From the NCBI GenBank assembly GCA_031546985.1, contig JAVBJN010000071.1:1-64000 (forward strand): a stretch of DNA of 64,000 nucleotides, given 5' to 3'. Origin of the DNA: JAVBJN01 sp031546985 (lineage in GTDB: Bacteria; Bacteroidota; Bacteroidia; Chitinophagales; Chitinophagaceae). Positions 42,726-50,901 of the stretch are shown one piece after another; position 1 is the stretch's first letter; each line of letters begins with the position of its first letter. A program made the translations under genes and the position numbers. The notes below the pieces were generated by a model that was not told where the DNA came from, searched no databases, and saw nothing but the letters and a program-made list of their open reading frames with translations.

Positions 42726-43331
42726 CTATTTAGAGTACAACTCTACGATCAGTTGTTCCTTGATGTTCTCAGGAACGCTATCTCTTTCAGGATAAGTGAT
42801 GAAAGTACCCTGCATTTCCTTCTCATTCCAATCGATCCAGCTCACTTTAGGGTTTTTACCACGCAGGTTGCTGATTACAGCATTGTTCTGCGAAGATTTT
42901 GCTTTCAGTCCGATTACATCACCTGGCTTACAAATGTAAGAAGGGATATTCAGAACTTCACCGTTTACGGTTACGTGTTTGTGCGAAACCAGCTGACGTG
43001 CACCTGGACGGCTGTTAGCCATACCCAGACGGAAAACTACGTTATCCAGACGGGCTTCCAGCAGGCGGATCAGGTTTTCACCGGTAGCGCCTTTCATACG
43101 GCTAGCTTCTTCGAAAGTGTTACGGAAGCGTTTTTCAAGCAAACCGTAAGTGTATTTCGCTTTTTGTTTTTCACGCAGCTGCAATGCATATTCGCTCAAT
43201 TGCTTACGCTTGCGTGATCCTCCGTGTTGACCTGGAGGGTTGCTGTTTTTGCTCAGGTATTTTCCAGAACCCAGGATAGGCTCACCGAAAATTCTGCAAA
43301 TTCTTGTTTTGGGGCCAGTGTAACGTGCCAT
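42726..43331 (-). CDS. rpsD: Ribosomal protein uS4
   Basis: 201 residues. Small-subunit assembly protein that binds 16S rRNA early. Signatures: RYTGPKTRICRIFGEPI start, the S4 RNA-binding domain with RLDNVVFRLGMANSRPGARQLVSHKHVTVNG and a C-terminal IVELYSK. The N-terminal zinc Cys set is absent. In E. coli S4 represses this operon; here a 148-bp gap with a hairpin lies upstream, a possible control site. Confidence 0.98.
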   Translation of the reverse strand: MARYTGPKTRICRIFGEPILGSGKYLSKNSNPPGQHGGSRKRKQLSEYALQLREKQKAKYTYGLLEKRFRNTFEEASRMKGATGENLIRLLEARLDNVVFRLGMANSRPGARQLVSHKHVTVNGEVLNIPSYICKPGDVIGLKAKSSQNNAVISNLRGKNPKVSWIDWNEKEMQGTFITYPERDSVPENIKEQLIVELYSK

Positions 43332-43438
43332 GCTAAAACATTAGATTTTTGAGTACCCGGACGCGATCAGTAAAAATCTAGAAATTAAATCGCATCCAGC
43401 TCAGTTAACAAATAAAATACGAATTATAAAACAAATGA

Positions 43439-43468
43439 AACGATTGACGGTGAAGTCAATCGTTTTTC
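43439..43468 (-). promoter_or_regulatory. Hairpin in the rpsK-rpsD gap
   Basis: AACGATTGAC and GTCAATCGTT form a 10-bp perfect stem around a 6-nt loop, 11 bp past rpsK. On the minus strand the following T-run is weak (TTTCATTTG), so it could be a processing signal, partial attenuator or S4-binding element. The 148-bp gap is the widest inside this part of the cluster. Confidence 0.5.
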
Positions 43469-43478
43469 TATTTTCAGA

Positions 43479-43880
43479 TTATACTCTTCTCTTCTTAGGA
43501 GGACGGCAACCGTTGTGTGGCAGCGGTGTGATATCCTTGATAGAGGTAACTTCGATACCGCTTACAGCGATGGCGCGGATAGCACCTTCACGTCCGGAAC
43601 CTGGACCTTTTACAAACACATCAGCTTTTTTCATACCTGCATCCAGTGCTACTTTAGCAGCTTCTGAAGCGGCAGTCTGAGCTGCGTATGGGGTGTTCTT
43701 TTTAGAACCACGGAATCCCATTTTACCAGCAGAAGACCAGCTAATTACCTGACCTTGCTTGTTGGTAATGGAGATAATGATATTGTTAAAACTTGCGCTA
43801 ACGTGCACATCACCGTGCGCATCAACCTTAACCACTCTTTTCTTAGCGGCAGTCTTTGCAGAAGATTGACCTTTTGCCAT
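43479..43880 (-). CDS. rpsK: Ribosomal protein uS11
   Basis: 133 residues. Small-subunit platform protein that contacts mRNA near the E site. Motifs: VHVSASFNNIIISITNKQGQV, SAGKMGFRGSKKNTPYAAQ, PGSGREGAIRAI and the C-terminal PLPHNGCRPPKKRRV. N-terminal extension rich in Ala/Lys. Lies 108 bp after rpsM and is followed by a hairpin. Confidence 0.98.
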   Translation of the reverse strand: MAKGQSSAKTAAKKRVVKVDAHGDVHVSASFNNIIISITNKQGQVISWSSAGKMGFRGSKKNTPYAAQTAASEAAKVALDAGMKKADVFVKGPGSGREGAIRAIAVSGIEVTSIKDITPLPHNGCRPPKKRRV

Positions 43881-43988
43881 AATGTTTTACTATGAGGTAG
43901 TCTGTTAAAAAATAGATCAGGTGTTACCCTGACTGAACTGCATCTCCCCTGGCCTAAGTACATTAGGATCTGATGCAAGCTCAAAAGA

Positions 43989-44369
43989 TTACTTCTTAGG
44001 CGCTTTCTTTTTACCGGCTACTGTTCTACGTTTACCTTTACGGGTACGTGAGTTCGTTTTGGTACGCTGACCACGAACAGGTAATCCTTTACGGTGACGC
44101 AGGCCACGGTAGCACACGATGTCCATCAGGCGTTTGATGTTCATCTGAACTTCCGAACGAAGCTGACCCTCAACTTTGAATTCGCTGTTGATGATATTAC
44201 GGATAGCGGCTTGTTCATCATCGTTCCAGTCTTTTACTTTCTTATCCCAATCAATTTCTGATTTGTTTAAGATATACTGGGCAGTAGAACGGCCAATACC
44301 GTAAATATAGGTCAAACCTATTTCGCCTCTTTTATTTTTCGGAAGGTCAACACCGGCAATACGAGCCAT
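43989..44369 (-). CDS. rpsM: Ribosomal protein uS13
   Basis: 126 residues. Small-subunit head protein that bridges to the large subunit and touches the P-site tRNA. Signatures: MARIAGVDLPKNKRGEIGLTYI, YGIGRSTAQYILNKSEI, CYRGLRHRKGLPVRGQRTKTNSRTRKG. Ends in a basic KKKAPKK tail. Lies 50 bp after rpmJ. Confidence 0.98.
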   Translation of the reverse strand: MARIAGVDLPKNKRGEIGLTYIYGIGRSTAQYILNKSEIDWDKKVKDWNDDEQAAIRNIINSEFKVEGQLRSEVQMNIKRLMDIVCYRGLRHRKGLPVRGQRTKTNSRTRKGKRRTVAGKKKAPKK

Positions 44370-44419
44370 ATTAAATTGTGTGTTTTTTGTTTATGTTTTT
44401 GAATGTTTGCTCCAACATT

Positions 44420-44536
44420 TTATCCCTGACGTTGCTTATAACGTGGGTTCTTTTTGTTGATAACGTACAACTTTCCTTTTCTGCGCACGATTTTGCAATC
44501 AGCACTGCGTTTTTTGATAGATGCTCTAACTTTCAT
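44420..44536 (-). CDS. rpmJ: Ribosomal protein bL36 (zinc-free form)
   Basis: 38 residues; easy to miss because of its size. Sequence begins MKVRASIKKRSADCKIVRRK and ends NKKNPRYKQRQG, standard bL36. The usual zinc ligands C-x2-C...C...H are mostly lost: Ser at the first position and Cys only at 14, with no Cys or His at the later sites, so it should not bind zinc. Large-subunit protein near the L7/L12 stalk base. Lies between infA (48 bp) and rpsM (50 bp). Confidence 0.96.
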   Translation of the reverse strand: MKVRASIKKRSADCKIVRRKGKLYVINKKNPRYKQRQG

Positions 44537-44584
44537 TACTTCCGGGTTTATGTAAATGTTACCTGAAACTTGTTAAAAAATGGA

Positions 44585-44803
44585 TTATTTATATCGGAAA
44601 ATAATCCTGCCCCTTGACAAATCGTACGGGCTCATCTCCACACCTACCTTATCTCCCGGTAAGATCCGGATATAGTGCATACGCATTTTTCCGGAAATAG
44701 TGGCGATGATCTCGTGCCCGTTCTGTAATCTTACTCTGAACATTGCATTGGATAAAGCCTCTACAATAGAACCGTCTTGTTTAATAAGTGCCTGTTTTGC
44801 CAT
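44585..44803 (-). CDS. infA: Translation initiation factor IF-1
   Basis: 72 residues, single S1-like OB fold. MAKQALIKQDGSIVEALSNAMFRV, GHEIIATISGKMRMHYIRI and GDKVGVEMSPYDLSRGRI are diagnostic. It blocks the A site during initiation. A consensus -7 box lies 18 bp upstream, in the 131-bp gap after map. Confidence 0.98.
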   Translation of the reverse strand: MAKQALIKQDGSIVEALSNAMFRVRLQNGHEIIATISGKMRMHYIRILPGDKVGVEMSPYDLSRGRIIFRYK

Positions 44804-44820
44804 AAATTCACAAAGGACTG

Positions 44821-44828
44821 CAAAGGTA
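44821..44828 (-). promoter_or_regulatory. Internal promoter -7 box before infA
   Basis: TACCTTTG on the minus strand (full TAnnTTTG), identical to that of rpsJ, 18 bp before the infA ATG. -33 region only partly matched (TTTTC). Confidence 0.6.
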
Positions 44829-44934
44829 GAAATTTTATTTCACTTTCTGAAAAATTCTTGATAAAAATATTTCATTTTATCATTTTACTTCACTACAGGG
44901 CTTTTTCGGTACCCTGGAGCTGCTTTTCCGTTGC

Positions 44935-45741
44935 CTATTCCCAGTTAGAACTGTTGAGGTTCGGGTTTTTCTTTTCTGCGGCTTCGATGTGTTCGAAAGA
45001 AGAAAGAATATCGGCTGCCCCCTTGCGTACCGCTACGGTATGCTCAAAGTGGGCCGAAGGTTTCTCGTCGGCAGTCACCACCGTCCAGTCATCATCGGCA
45101 AAAAGGATGTCCTTGGTGCCCATATTGATCATTGGTTCGATAGCGATAACCATTCCTTCTTTCATCTGCGGACCATTGCCACGGCGGCCATAGTTAGGCA
45201 CCTGCGGATCTTCGTGCAGCTTACGGCCAATGCCGTGCCCCACGAGGTCGCGTACCACGCCATAACCGTGTTGTTTTTCGGTATACTCCTGAATAGCCCA
45301 TCCGATATCGCCTATGCGCTTGCCGGCTACTGCCTGCTCAATGCCTTTGTAAAGCGATTCTTTGGTGATTTTCAGCAGTTTGAGCGTATCAGCGTCTACA
45401 TCCCCGATAGCGAAGGTGTAGGCGCTGTCGCCATGGTATCCGTTCATAAACACACCACAGTCTACAGAGATGATGTCTCCGTCCTGCAGTACGTAATCGT
45501 TCGGAATACCGTGTACCACTTCTTCGTTCAGTGAAATGCACAAAGAAGCAGGAAAGCCATTGTATCCCTTAAACGAAGGTACTCCCCCGTTGTCGCGGAT
45601 AAAGGTATCGGCCACTTTATCGATATCGAGCAGTGTGATACCTGGCTTTAAAAAGTTTGCCACCTCAGTTAAGGTGGCAGAAACCATTAAAGCACTTTTT
45701 CTGATAATCTCAATTTCTTCAGATGTCTTATAATAGATCAT
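44935..45741 (-). CDS. map: Methionine aminopeptidase, type I
   Basis: 268 residues. Removes the N-terminal Met from nascent proteins. The five metal ligands are present: two Asp in DGDIISVDCGVFMNGYHGDSA, His in LVGHGIGRKLHEDP, Glu in MVIAIEPMINMG and Glu in a C-terminal AHFEHTVAV region. Lies 6 bp after secY in the usual Bacteroidota order. Confidence 0.97.
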   Translation of the reverse strand: MIYYKTSEEIEIIRKSALMVSATLTEVANFLKPGITLLDIDKVADTFIRDNGGVPSFKGYNGFPASLCISLNEEVVHGIPNDYVLQDGDIISVDCGVFMNGYHGDSAYTFAIGDVDADTLKLLKITKESLYKGIEQAVAGKRIGDIGWAIQEYTEKQHGYGVVRDLVGHGIGRKLHEDPQVPNYGRRGNGPQMKEGMVIAIEPMINMGTKDILFADDDWTVVTADEKPSAHFEHTVAVRKGAADILSSFEHIEAAEKKNPNLNSSNWE

Positions 45742-45747
45742 ATCTTA

Positions 45748-47100
45748 TTAAACAGGAGTAGTAACAGAGGAAACAGAAGATTGACGACCAGTAATACGGC
45801 CGGTTTTCATTAAACCGTCGTAATGACGCATCAGCAACTGGCTTTCAATTTGCTGGAGGGTATCCAGGATTACACCCACCATAATCAGCAACGAAGTACC
45901 ACCAAAGAAGCTGGCGAAACCGGTAGTGATTTTAAGCAGGGCAGCAATACCAGGCAGGATACCGATCAGCGCCAGGAACACAGCTCCGGGCAGGGTAATA
46001 CGGTCCATAATAGCGCCGATATAGTTAGCGGTCTCTACACCAGGTTTGATACCAGGGATAAAACCGTTATTACGTTTCATTTCATCGGCCATTTGGGTTG
46101 GATTGAAAATCAGTGCGGTATAGAAGTAGGTAAATACCAGTACTGCTATAGCGTACACCAGGTTATACCACAGAGAGGTATTATCACTGAAAGCACGACC
46201 GATACCGTTTGCAGTTTCATTTTGAGAGAAACCGGCGAAAGTAGCGGGAATGAACATGATAGCCTGGGCAAAGATGATGGGCATTACACCTGCTGAGTTT
46301 ACTTTCAGCGGGATAAACTGACGCACACCACCGATCTGTTTGGCAGCATTGCCACCACCCATGATCTTACGGGCATAGTTAACAGGCACACGGCGTGTAC
46401 CTTGAATGAGCATGATAATACCGATCAGGATAGCGATAAAAGCAGCAATTTCGATCAGGAAGATCAACAGTCCGCCACCACCCTGGTTCTTAGCAGCAAA
46501 TTCCTGCACAACGCTGTGCGGGAAACGCGCAATGATACCGGTCATGATAATGAGAGAAGTACCGTTACCGATACCTTTGTCGGTGATTTTTTCACCCAGC
46601 CACATTACGAACAGCGTACCGGCGGTAAGCACCATTACGGTAGAAACGCTGAACAGTACATCGGGCAGGTAAATAGCACCGCCACTCTGGCGTTTCAGGT
46701 AAGCGATGTAGGCAAATGACTGGAATAAGGTAACCACTACGGTGAGGTAGCGGGTATACTGGTTCATTTTGCGGCGACCACTCTCCTCTTTTTGCAGTTT
46801 CTGGAATTGCGGTACGGCAATCTGCAGCAATTGCATAGCAATGGAGGCAGAGATGTACGGCATGATACCTAACGCAAAAATGGAGGCACGGTTAAACGCA
46901 CCACCTGCGAACATGTTAAACAAACCTAACAAACCGTTACTGTTCTGAGCTTCCATCTGCAGGGAGTTGGGCTCAATACCAGGTAAAACGATATAGCAAC
47001 CTAATCTGTAAACAACCAGTAATAACAGGGTGTAAACGATGCGCTTACGGAGATCTTCGATACTCCAGATGTTCTTTAATGTCTCAATAAATTTTTTCAC
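45748..47100 (-). CDS. secY: Preprotein translocase subunit SecY
   Basis: 450 residues, ten predicted membrane segments. Forms the SecYEG channel for export and membrane insertion. Signatures: YRLGCYIVLPGIEPNSL, FALGIMPYISASIAMQLL, NGTSLIIMTGIIARFP, PLKVNSAGVMPIIFAQ, and the C-terminal loop with GFIPGIKPG. Separated from rplO by an 80-bp gap that contains a terminator-like hairpin, so its expression may be lower than that of the ribosomal proteins upstream. Confidence 0.98.
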   Translation of the reverse strand: MKKFIETLKNIWSIEDLRKRIVYTLLLLVVYRLGCYIVLPGIEPNSLQMEAQNSNGLLGLFNMFAGGAFNRASIFALGIMPYISASIAMQLLQIAVPQFQKLQKEESGRRKMNQYTRYLTVVVTLFQSFAYIAYLKRQSGGAIYLPDVLFSVSTVMVLTAGTLFVMWLGEKITDKGIGNGTSLIIMTGIIARFPHSVVQEFAAKNQGGGGLLIFLIEIAAFIAILIGIIMLIQGTRRVPVNYARKIMGGGNAAKQIGGVRQFIPLKVNSAGVMPIIFAQAIMFIPATFAGFSQNETANGIGRAFSDNTSLWYNLVYAIAVLVFTYFYTALIFNPTQMADEMKRNNGFIPGIKPGVETANYIGAIMDRITLPGAVFLALIGILPGIAALLKITTGFASFFGGTSLLIMVGVILDTLQQIESQLLMRHYDGLMKTGRITGRQSSVSSVTTPV

Positions 47101-47130
47101 AGGGGCGTTAATATTTTAAGCTGCTAAAAA

Positions 47131-47165
47131 AACGAAAAAAGACGCACTTCTCCAAATGCGTCTTT
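47131..47165 (-). terminator. Terminator-like attenuator between rplO and secY
   Basis: On the minus strand AAAGACGCA, 10-nt loop, TGCGTCTTT form a 9-bp perfect stem followed by TTTTCGTTTTTTT. An intrinsic terminator inside the operon, before secY, would let part of the polymerases stop. Confidence 0.8.
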
Positions 47166-47180
47166 ATTCAGAGTTTTATC

Positions 47181-47627
47181 TTAAACCAGTTCTAAAGTTC
47201 CACCTGCCGCTTCAATAGCTGCTTTGGCTGTTTCGCTGGCTGCATTAACTTTGATGTTAATCTTTGCTTTCAGCTCGCCATTGCCCAATACTTTCACCAG
47301 ATCAGTGCGGTTTACCAGGCCATTTACGTACAGAATTTCCGGATCAATCTCGGAGAAACCGTATTTCTCAACCAGTTCACTCAACTGACTCAGGTTAAAC
47401 ACTTTGTATTCAACGCGGTGAATGTTGTTGAAGCCACGCTTCGGCAGACGACGCTGGATTGGCATCTGGCCACCTTCGTGAGCTCTCTTTAATTTAGAGC
47501 CTGTACGGGCTTGTTGACCTTTGTTACCTTTGGTAGAAGTACCACCTTTACCGGAAGCTTCACCACGGCCCAAACGTTTTGGTTTCTTTACGGAACCTTC
47601 GGCAGGTTTTAAAGTATGTAAATTCAT
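47181..47627 (-). CDS. rplO: Ribosomal protein uL15
   Basis: 148 residues. Large-subunit assembly protein. N-terminal Gly-rich RNA-binding arm (KRLGRGEASGKGGTSTKGNKGQQAR), then KLKRAHEGGQMPIQRRLPKRGF and a globular C-terminus. Followed by the attenuator-like hairpin. 47 bp after rpmD. Confidence 0.98.
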   Translation of the reverse strand: MNLHTLKPAEGSVKKPKRLGRGEASGKGGTSTKGNKGQQARTGSKLKRAHEGGQMPIQRRLPKRGFNNIHRVEYKVFNLSQLSELVEKYGFSEIDPEILYVNGLVNRTDLVKVLGNGELKAKINIKVNAASETAKAAIEAAGGTLELV

Positions 47628-47674
47628 TGTACTCTAATTAGTAGTTATTTACTAAAATTCAGTGCGCAATGGCA

Positions 47675-47857
47675 TTATGCCATTTGCTCCACTTTGATCA
47701 GATGGCTTACCTTTTTAACCATGCCCAGGATCTGAGGAGTAGCTTCCTGCTCCACAGTCTGGTGCATTTTATTAAGGCCCAGAGCTCTCAAAGTAGCTTT
47801 TTGTCTTTCAGGACGATCAATGCCACTCTTGATCTGTGTTATTTTAATCTTTGCCAT
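47675..47857 (-). CDS. rpmD: Ribosomal protein uL30
   Basis: 60 residues. Compact L30 with IKITQIKSGIDRPERQKATLRALGL and a C-terminal HLIKVEQ segment. 36 bp after rpsE. Confidence 0.97.
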   Translation of the reverse strand: MAKIKITQIKSGIDRPERQKATLRALGLNKMHQTVEQEATPQILGMVKKVSHLIKVEQMA

Positions 47858-47893
47858 TTTCTATGCGAGTTAAATAAGGGTTACGGGAAATAA

Positions 47894-48412
47894 TTAACCG
47901 TTGAAAACTTTTTTCAGGTTAATGTTTCTTTGCTTAGCCACTTGTACAGGCTCACGCAGTGATGCCAGAGCGTTGTAGGTAGCTTTTACCACGTTGTGTG
48001 GGTTAGCAGAACCCTGAGATTTTGCCAACAGATCTGTGTAACCTGCAGCTTCCAGAACCGCACGCATGCTACCACCTGCCAGTACACCGGTACCATGAGC
48101 GGCCGGTTTGATCAGGATTTTAGCAGCACCGGCTTTACCCAGTTGCTCGTGAGGAATAGTGCCTTTCATTACAGGAACTTTGATCAGATTCTTTTTGGCA
48201 TCATCGATACCTTTAGTGATCGCTTCCTGTACTTCTTTGGCCTTACCCAAACCGTGACCGATAACACCGTTACCGTTACCTACCACTACCAGTGCAGAGA
48301 AGCTGAAAGTACGGCCACCCTTGGTAGTTTTAGTTACACGGTTGATAGCTACTACTTTTTCGTGCAGCTCCAGATCACCGGCTTTTACTTTATTTAAAGT
48401 TTGCTTTGCCAT
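47894..48412 (-). CDS. rpsE: Ribosomal protein uS5
   Basis: 172 residues. Controls decoding accuracy and helps unwinding of mRNA at entry. N-terminal double-stranded-RNA-like domain (LHEKVVAINRVTKTTKGGRTFSF), GNGVIGHGLGKAKEV, and C-terminal PAAHGTGVLAGGSMRAVLEAAG. 47 bp after rplR. Confidence 0.98.
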   Translation of the reverse strand: MAKQTLNKVKAGDLELHEKVVAINRVTKTTKGGRTFSFSALVVVGNGNGVIGHGLGKAKEVQEAITKGIDDAKKNLIKVPVMKGTIPHEQLGKAGAAKILIKPAAHGTGVLAGGSMRAVLEAAGYTDLLAKSQGSANPHNVVKATYNALASLREPVQVAKQRNINLKKVFNG

Positions 48413-48459
48413 TAGTATTTCGAGAAATTACTTTTTAACAATTATGTTACCAGGGGTTA

Positions 48460-48819
48460 TTAGAATTGCAGACCTGCTTCACGGGCACCATCAGCAACCG
48501 ATTTTACACGGCCATGATACAGGTAACCTCCACGGTCAAATACGCAGGTACTAATTCCCAGAGCTAATGCTTTTTGAGCCAGAGCCAAACCAACCCTTTT
48601 AGATTGATCTACTTTGTTGCTATCGCCTTTTTGAGCAGCTATGTCTTTATCACGGGAGCTGGCTGAGGCCAGGGTAAGTCCGTTAACATCGTCGATCAGT
48701 TGCACATAGATATCCTTATTGCTGCGGAAAACAGACAAACGGGGCTTCTGTGCAGTACCAGATACATTCTTACGAATTCTGTATCTGAGTTTTTGTCTTC
48801 TGACAACTTTTGCGTCCAT
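48460..48819 (-). CDS. rplR: Ribosomal protein uL18
   Basis: 119 residues from ATG 48819 (MDAKVVRRQKLRYRIR). A longer frame reaches 48852 but would extend into the hairpin. Binds 5S rRNA; KPRLSVFRSNKDIYVQLIDD and CVFDRGGYLYHGRVKSVADGAREAGL are diagnostic. A strong hairpin lies just upstream. Confidence 0.97.
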   Translation of the reverse strand: MDAKVVRRQKLRYRIRKNVSGTAQKPRLSVFRSNKDIYVQLIDDVNGLTLASASSRDKDIAAQKGDSNKVDQSKRVGLALAQKALALGISTCVFDRGGYLYHGRVKSVADGAREAGLQF

Positions 48820-48839
48820 TGTTTTATGTTTTACGGGCT

Positions 48840-48866
48840 TCCCTCCTTGCACCAGGCAAGGAGGGA
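48840..48866 (-). promoter_or_regulatory. Perfect hairpin between rplF and rplR
   Basis: TCCCTCCTTGC pairs fully with GCAAGGAGGGA, 11 bp with a 5-nt loop, in the 117-bp gap before rplR. There is no T-run after it, so it is not a terminator; likely a processing or regulatory RNA element. Confidence 0.65.
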
Positions 48867-48936
48867 GCTACCGGGTTTAAAACTCTTTATTCGAAAAAAG
48901 AAAAAATGATATTGTTCTAATAAACAATCTGGGCTA

Positions 48937-49491
48937 TTACTTACCAGCAGATTTACCAGCCTTACGACGGATAAACTCACCAACGTAACGCACACCTTTA
49001 CCTTTGTACGGCTCGGGTTTACGCAGGCTACGGATTTTCGCAGCTACCTGACCCAGGAGTTGTTTATCGTTGCTTTCCAAAGTAATCAGGGGGTTCTGAC
49101 CTTTTTCAGTAACTGTAGTTACTTTGATTTCTTTAGGTACATCGATCAGGATGTTGTGTGAATAACCCAAAGAAAGATCCAGCAGGTTACCAGTGTTTGT
49201 TGCTTTGTAACCCACACCCACCAGTTCCAGTTTACGGGTGTAACCATCGGTAACACCAGCAACCATATTGGCGATCAGCGCACGGTACAAACCATGCATA
49301 GCACGGTGACGGGGTTGATCTGTAGGACGGCCAAATGAAATGGCTCCGTCTGCGATTTCAACTTTGATATCGGCATCCAGGACTTGCTTCAGCTCGCCTT
49401 TAGGACCCTTTACCAGAACCTCGTTTGAGGGAGAAACGGTGATTGTAACGCCGTTCGGAATCTGAACGGGTTTCTTACCTACTCTTGACAT
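48937..49491 (-). CDS. rplF: Ribosomal protein uL6
   Basis: 184 residues, two tandem L6 domains. MSRVGKKPVQIPNGVTI start, and the C-terminal RKPEPYKGKGVRYVGEFIRRKAGK. Binds 23S rRNA near the sarcin-ricin loop. 69 bp after rpsH. Confidence 0.98.
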   Translation of the reverse strand: MSRVGKKPVQIPNGVTITVSPSNEVLVKGPKGELKQVLDADIKVEIADGAISFGRPTDQPRHRAMHGLYRALIANMVAGVTDGYTRKLELVGVGYKATNTGNLLDLSLGYSHNILIDVPKEIKVTTVTEKGQNPLITLESNDKQLLGQVAAKIRSLRKPEPYKGKGVRYVGEFIRRKAGKSAGK

Positions 49492-49560
49492 TTTAATTGT
49501 TCTTTATGTTGTTTAACATTCCGGTTTTCAGCCAGGTAGGAACCGGCTTAGATTAACGGC

Positions 49561-49959
49561 TTAGTAAATATAACAAACTACTTCGCCACCTACATTCTGA
49601 GCTTTAGCATCCTTATCGGTCATAATGCCCTTAGAGGTAGAGATAATAGCGATACCCAGACCATTCTTTACTCTTTTGAATTCAGAAGGCTTGGCATATT
49701 TACGCAAACCCGGTGTAGATACACGTTCCAGAGCCTGGATTGCAGGCAATTTGGTGTTTACATCGTATTTAAGCGCAATCTTGATGACACCTTGTTTGTT
49801 GTCATCTTCGAATTTGTATTTCAGGATATAACCTTGATCGTAAAGGATCTCGGTCATACGTTTTTTCATGTTAGAGGCAGGAATCTCTACGATTCTGTGA
49901 CTTGCCATCTGAGCATTTCTGATGCGGGTCAGAAAATCTGCTATTGGATCAGTAACCAT
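49561..49959 (-). CDS. rpsH: Ribosomal protein uS8
   Basis: 132 residues. DPIADFLTRIRNAQMASH start and C-terminal GLGIAIISTSKGIMTDKDA. Binds 16S rRNA helix 21; in E. coli it represses the spc operon. 80 bp after rpsN. Confidence 0.98.
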   Translation of the reverse strand: MVTDPIADFLTRIRNAQMASHRIVEIPASNMKKRMTEILYDQGYILKYKFEDDNKQGVIKIALKYDVNTKLPAIQALERVSTPGLRKYAKPSEFKRVKNGLGIAIISTSKGIMTDKDAKAQNVGGEVVCYIY

Positions 49960-50039
49960 TGTTTAACTAAGCGTTACGGTTAAAAAAAATTGAACAATGC
50001 GATATCCAAAAAAGTAATTGGATAAGTAAAGGCAGAAAA

Positions 50040-50309
50040 TTACCAGCTGGCTTTCTTCACACCGGGGATCAGACCATTCAAAGCCATTTCACGGAAAGTT
50101 ACACGTGAAATACCGAAGTGGCGCATATAACCCTTAGGACGACCAGTCAGTTGACAACGATTGTGCAAACGTACAGGAGACGCGTTCTTAGGCAGTTGAT
50201 CCAGCCCTTGATAGTCGCCTGCAGCTTTCAGAGCGGCACGCTTTTCAGCATACTTCTCTACCATCTTTTGTCTTTTTCTCTCTCTGGCGATAATTGATTG
50301 TTTTGCCAT
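50040..50309 (-). CDS. rpsN: Ribosomal protein uS14 (long, zinc-free form)
   Basis: 89 residues, the long form lacking the CxxC pairs of the short zinc form. MAKQSIIARERKRQKMVEKY start; NRCQLTGRPKGYMRHFGISR and ALNGLIPGVKKASW close it. Small-subunit head. 19 bp after rplE. Confidence 0.98.
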   Translation of the reverse strand: MAKQSIIARERKRQKMVEKYAEKRAALKAAGDYQGLDQLPKNASPVRLHNRCQLTGRPKGYMRHFGISRVTFREMALNGLIPGVKKASW

Positions 50310-50328
50310 TATCTCTGTTTATGAGTGA

Positions 50329-50901
50329 TTAACCTTTCTTAATGTTTTTGAACGGCATACCCAGTTCTTTCAGCAGCTCGTAAGCTTCTTCGTCGGTTTG
50401 GGCAGTCGTAACAAAAGTGATATCCATACCACTGATGCGGCCTACTTTATCGATATCGATCTCTGGGAAGATGATTTGCTCAGTAACACCCATTGTGTAG
50501 TTACCGCGGCCATCAAATGCCTTATCGTTGATACCTTTAAAGTCACGTACACGTGGCAGGGAGATAGATACCAGCCTGTCCAGGAACTCGAACATGTTTA
50601 CGCCACGCAGTGTTACACGGCAGCCGATAGGCATGTTTTTTCTCAACTTAAAGTTAGAGATGTCCTTTTTAGACATGGTTGGGATCGCTTTTTGACCGGA
50701 AATGGTAGTCATTTCCTCAACAGCGTTATCTACCAGTTTCTTATCAGCAACGGCACCGTTAATACCCTGATTCAAGCAAATCTTGGTCAGACGGGGCACT
50801 TGCATGATGGATTTGTAACCGAATTTCTTCATCAAAGCAGAAACAACTTCCTCTTTGTATTTCTTCTGAAGTCTCGGATTGTAATTAACAGGCGTGCTCA
50901 T
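50329..50901 (-). CDS. rplE: Ribosomal protein uL5
   Basis: 190 residues. Binds 5S rRNA and the P-site tRNA elbow. LTKICLNQGINGAVADKKLVD, GCRVTLRGVNMFEFLDRLV and MDITFVTTAQTDEEAYELL are diagnostic. Its ATG overlaps the rplX stop (TAATG), so translation is coupled. Confidence 0.98.
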   Translation of the reverse strand: MSTPVNYNPRLQKKYKEEVVSALMKKFGYKSIMQVPRLTKICLNQGINGAVADKKLVDNAVEEMTTISGQKAIPTMSKKDISNFKLRKNMPIGCRVTLRGVNMFEFLDRLVSISLPRVRDFKGINDKAFDGRGNYTMGVTEQIIFPEIDIDKVGRISGMDITFVTTAQTDEEAYELLKELGMPFKNIKKG

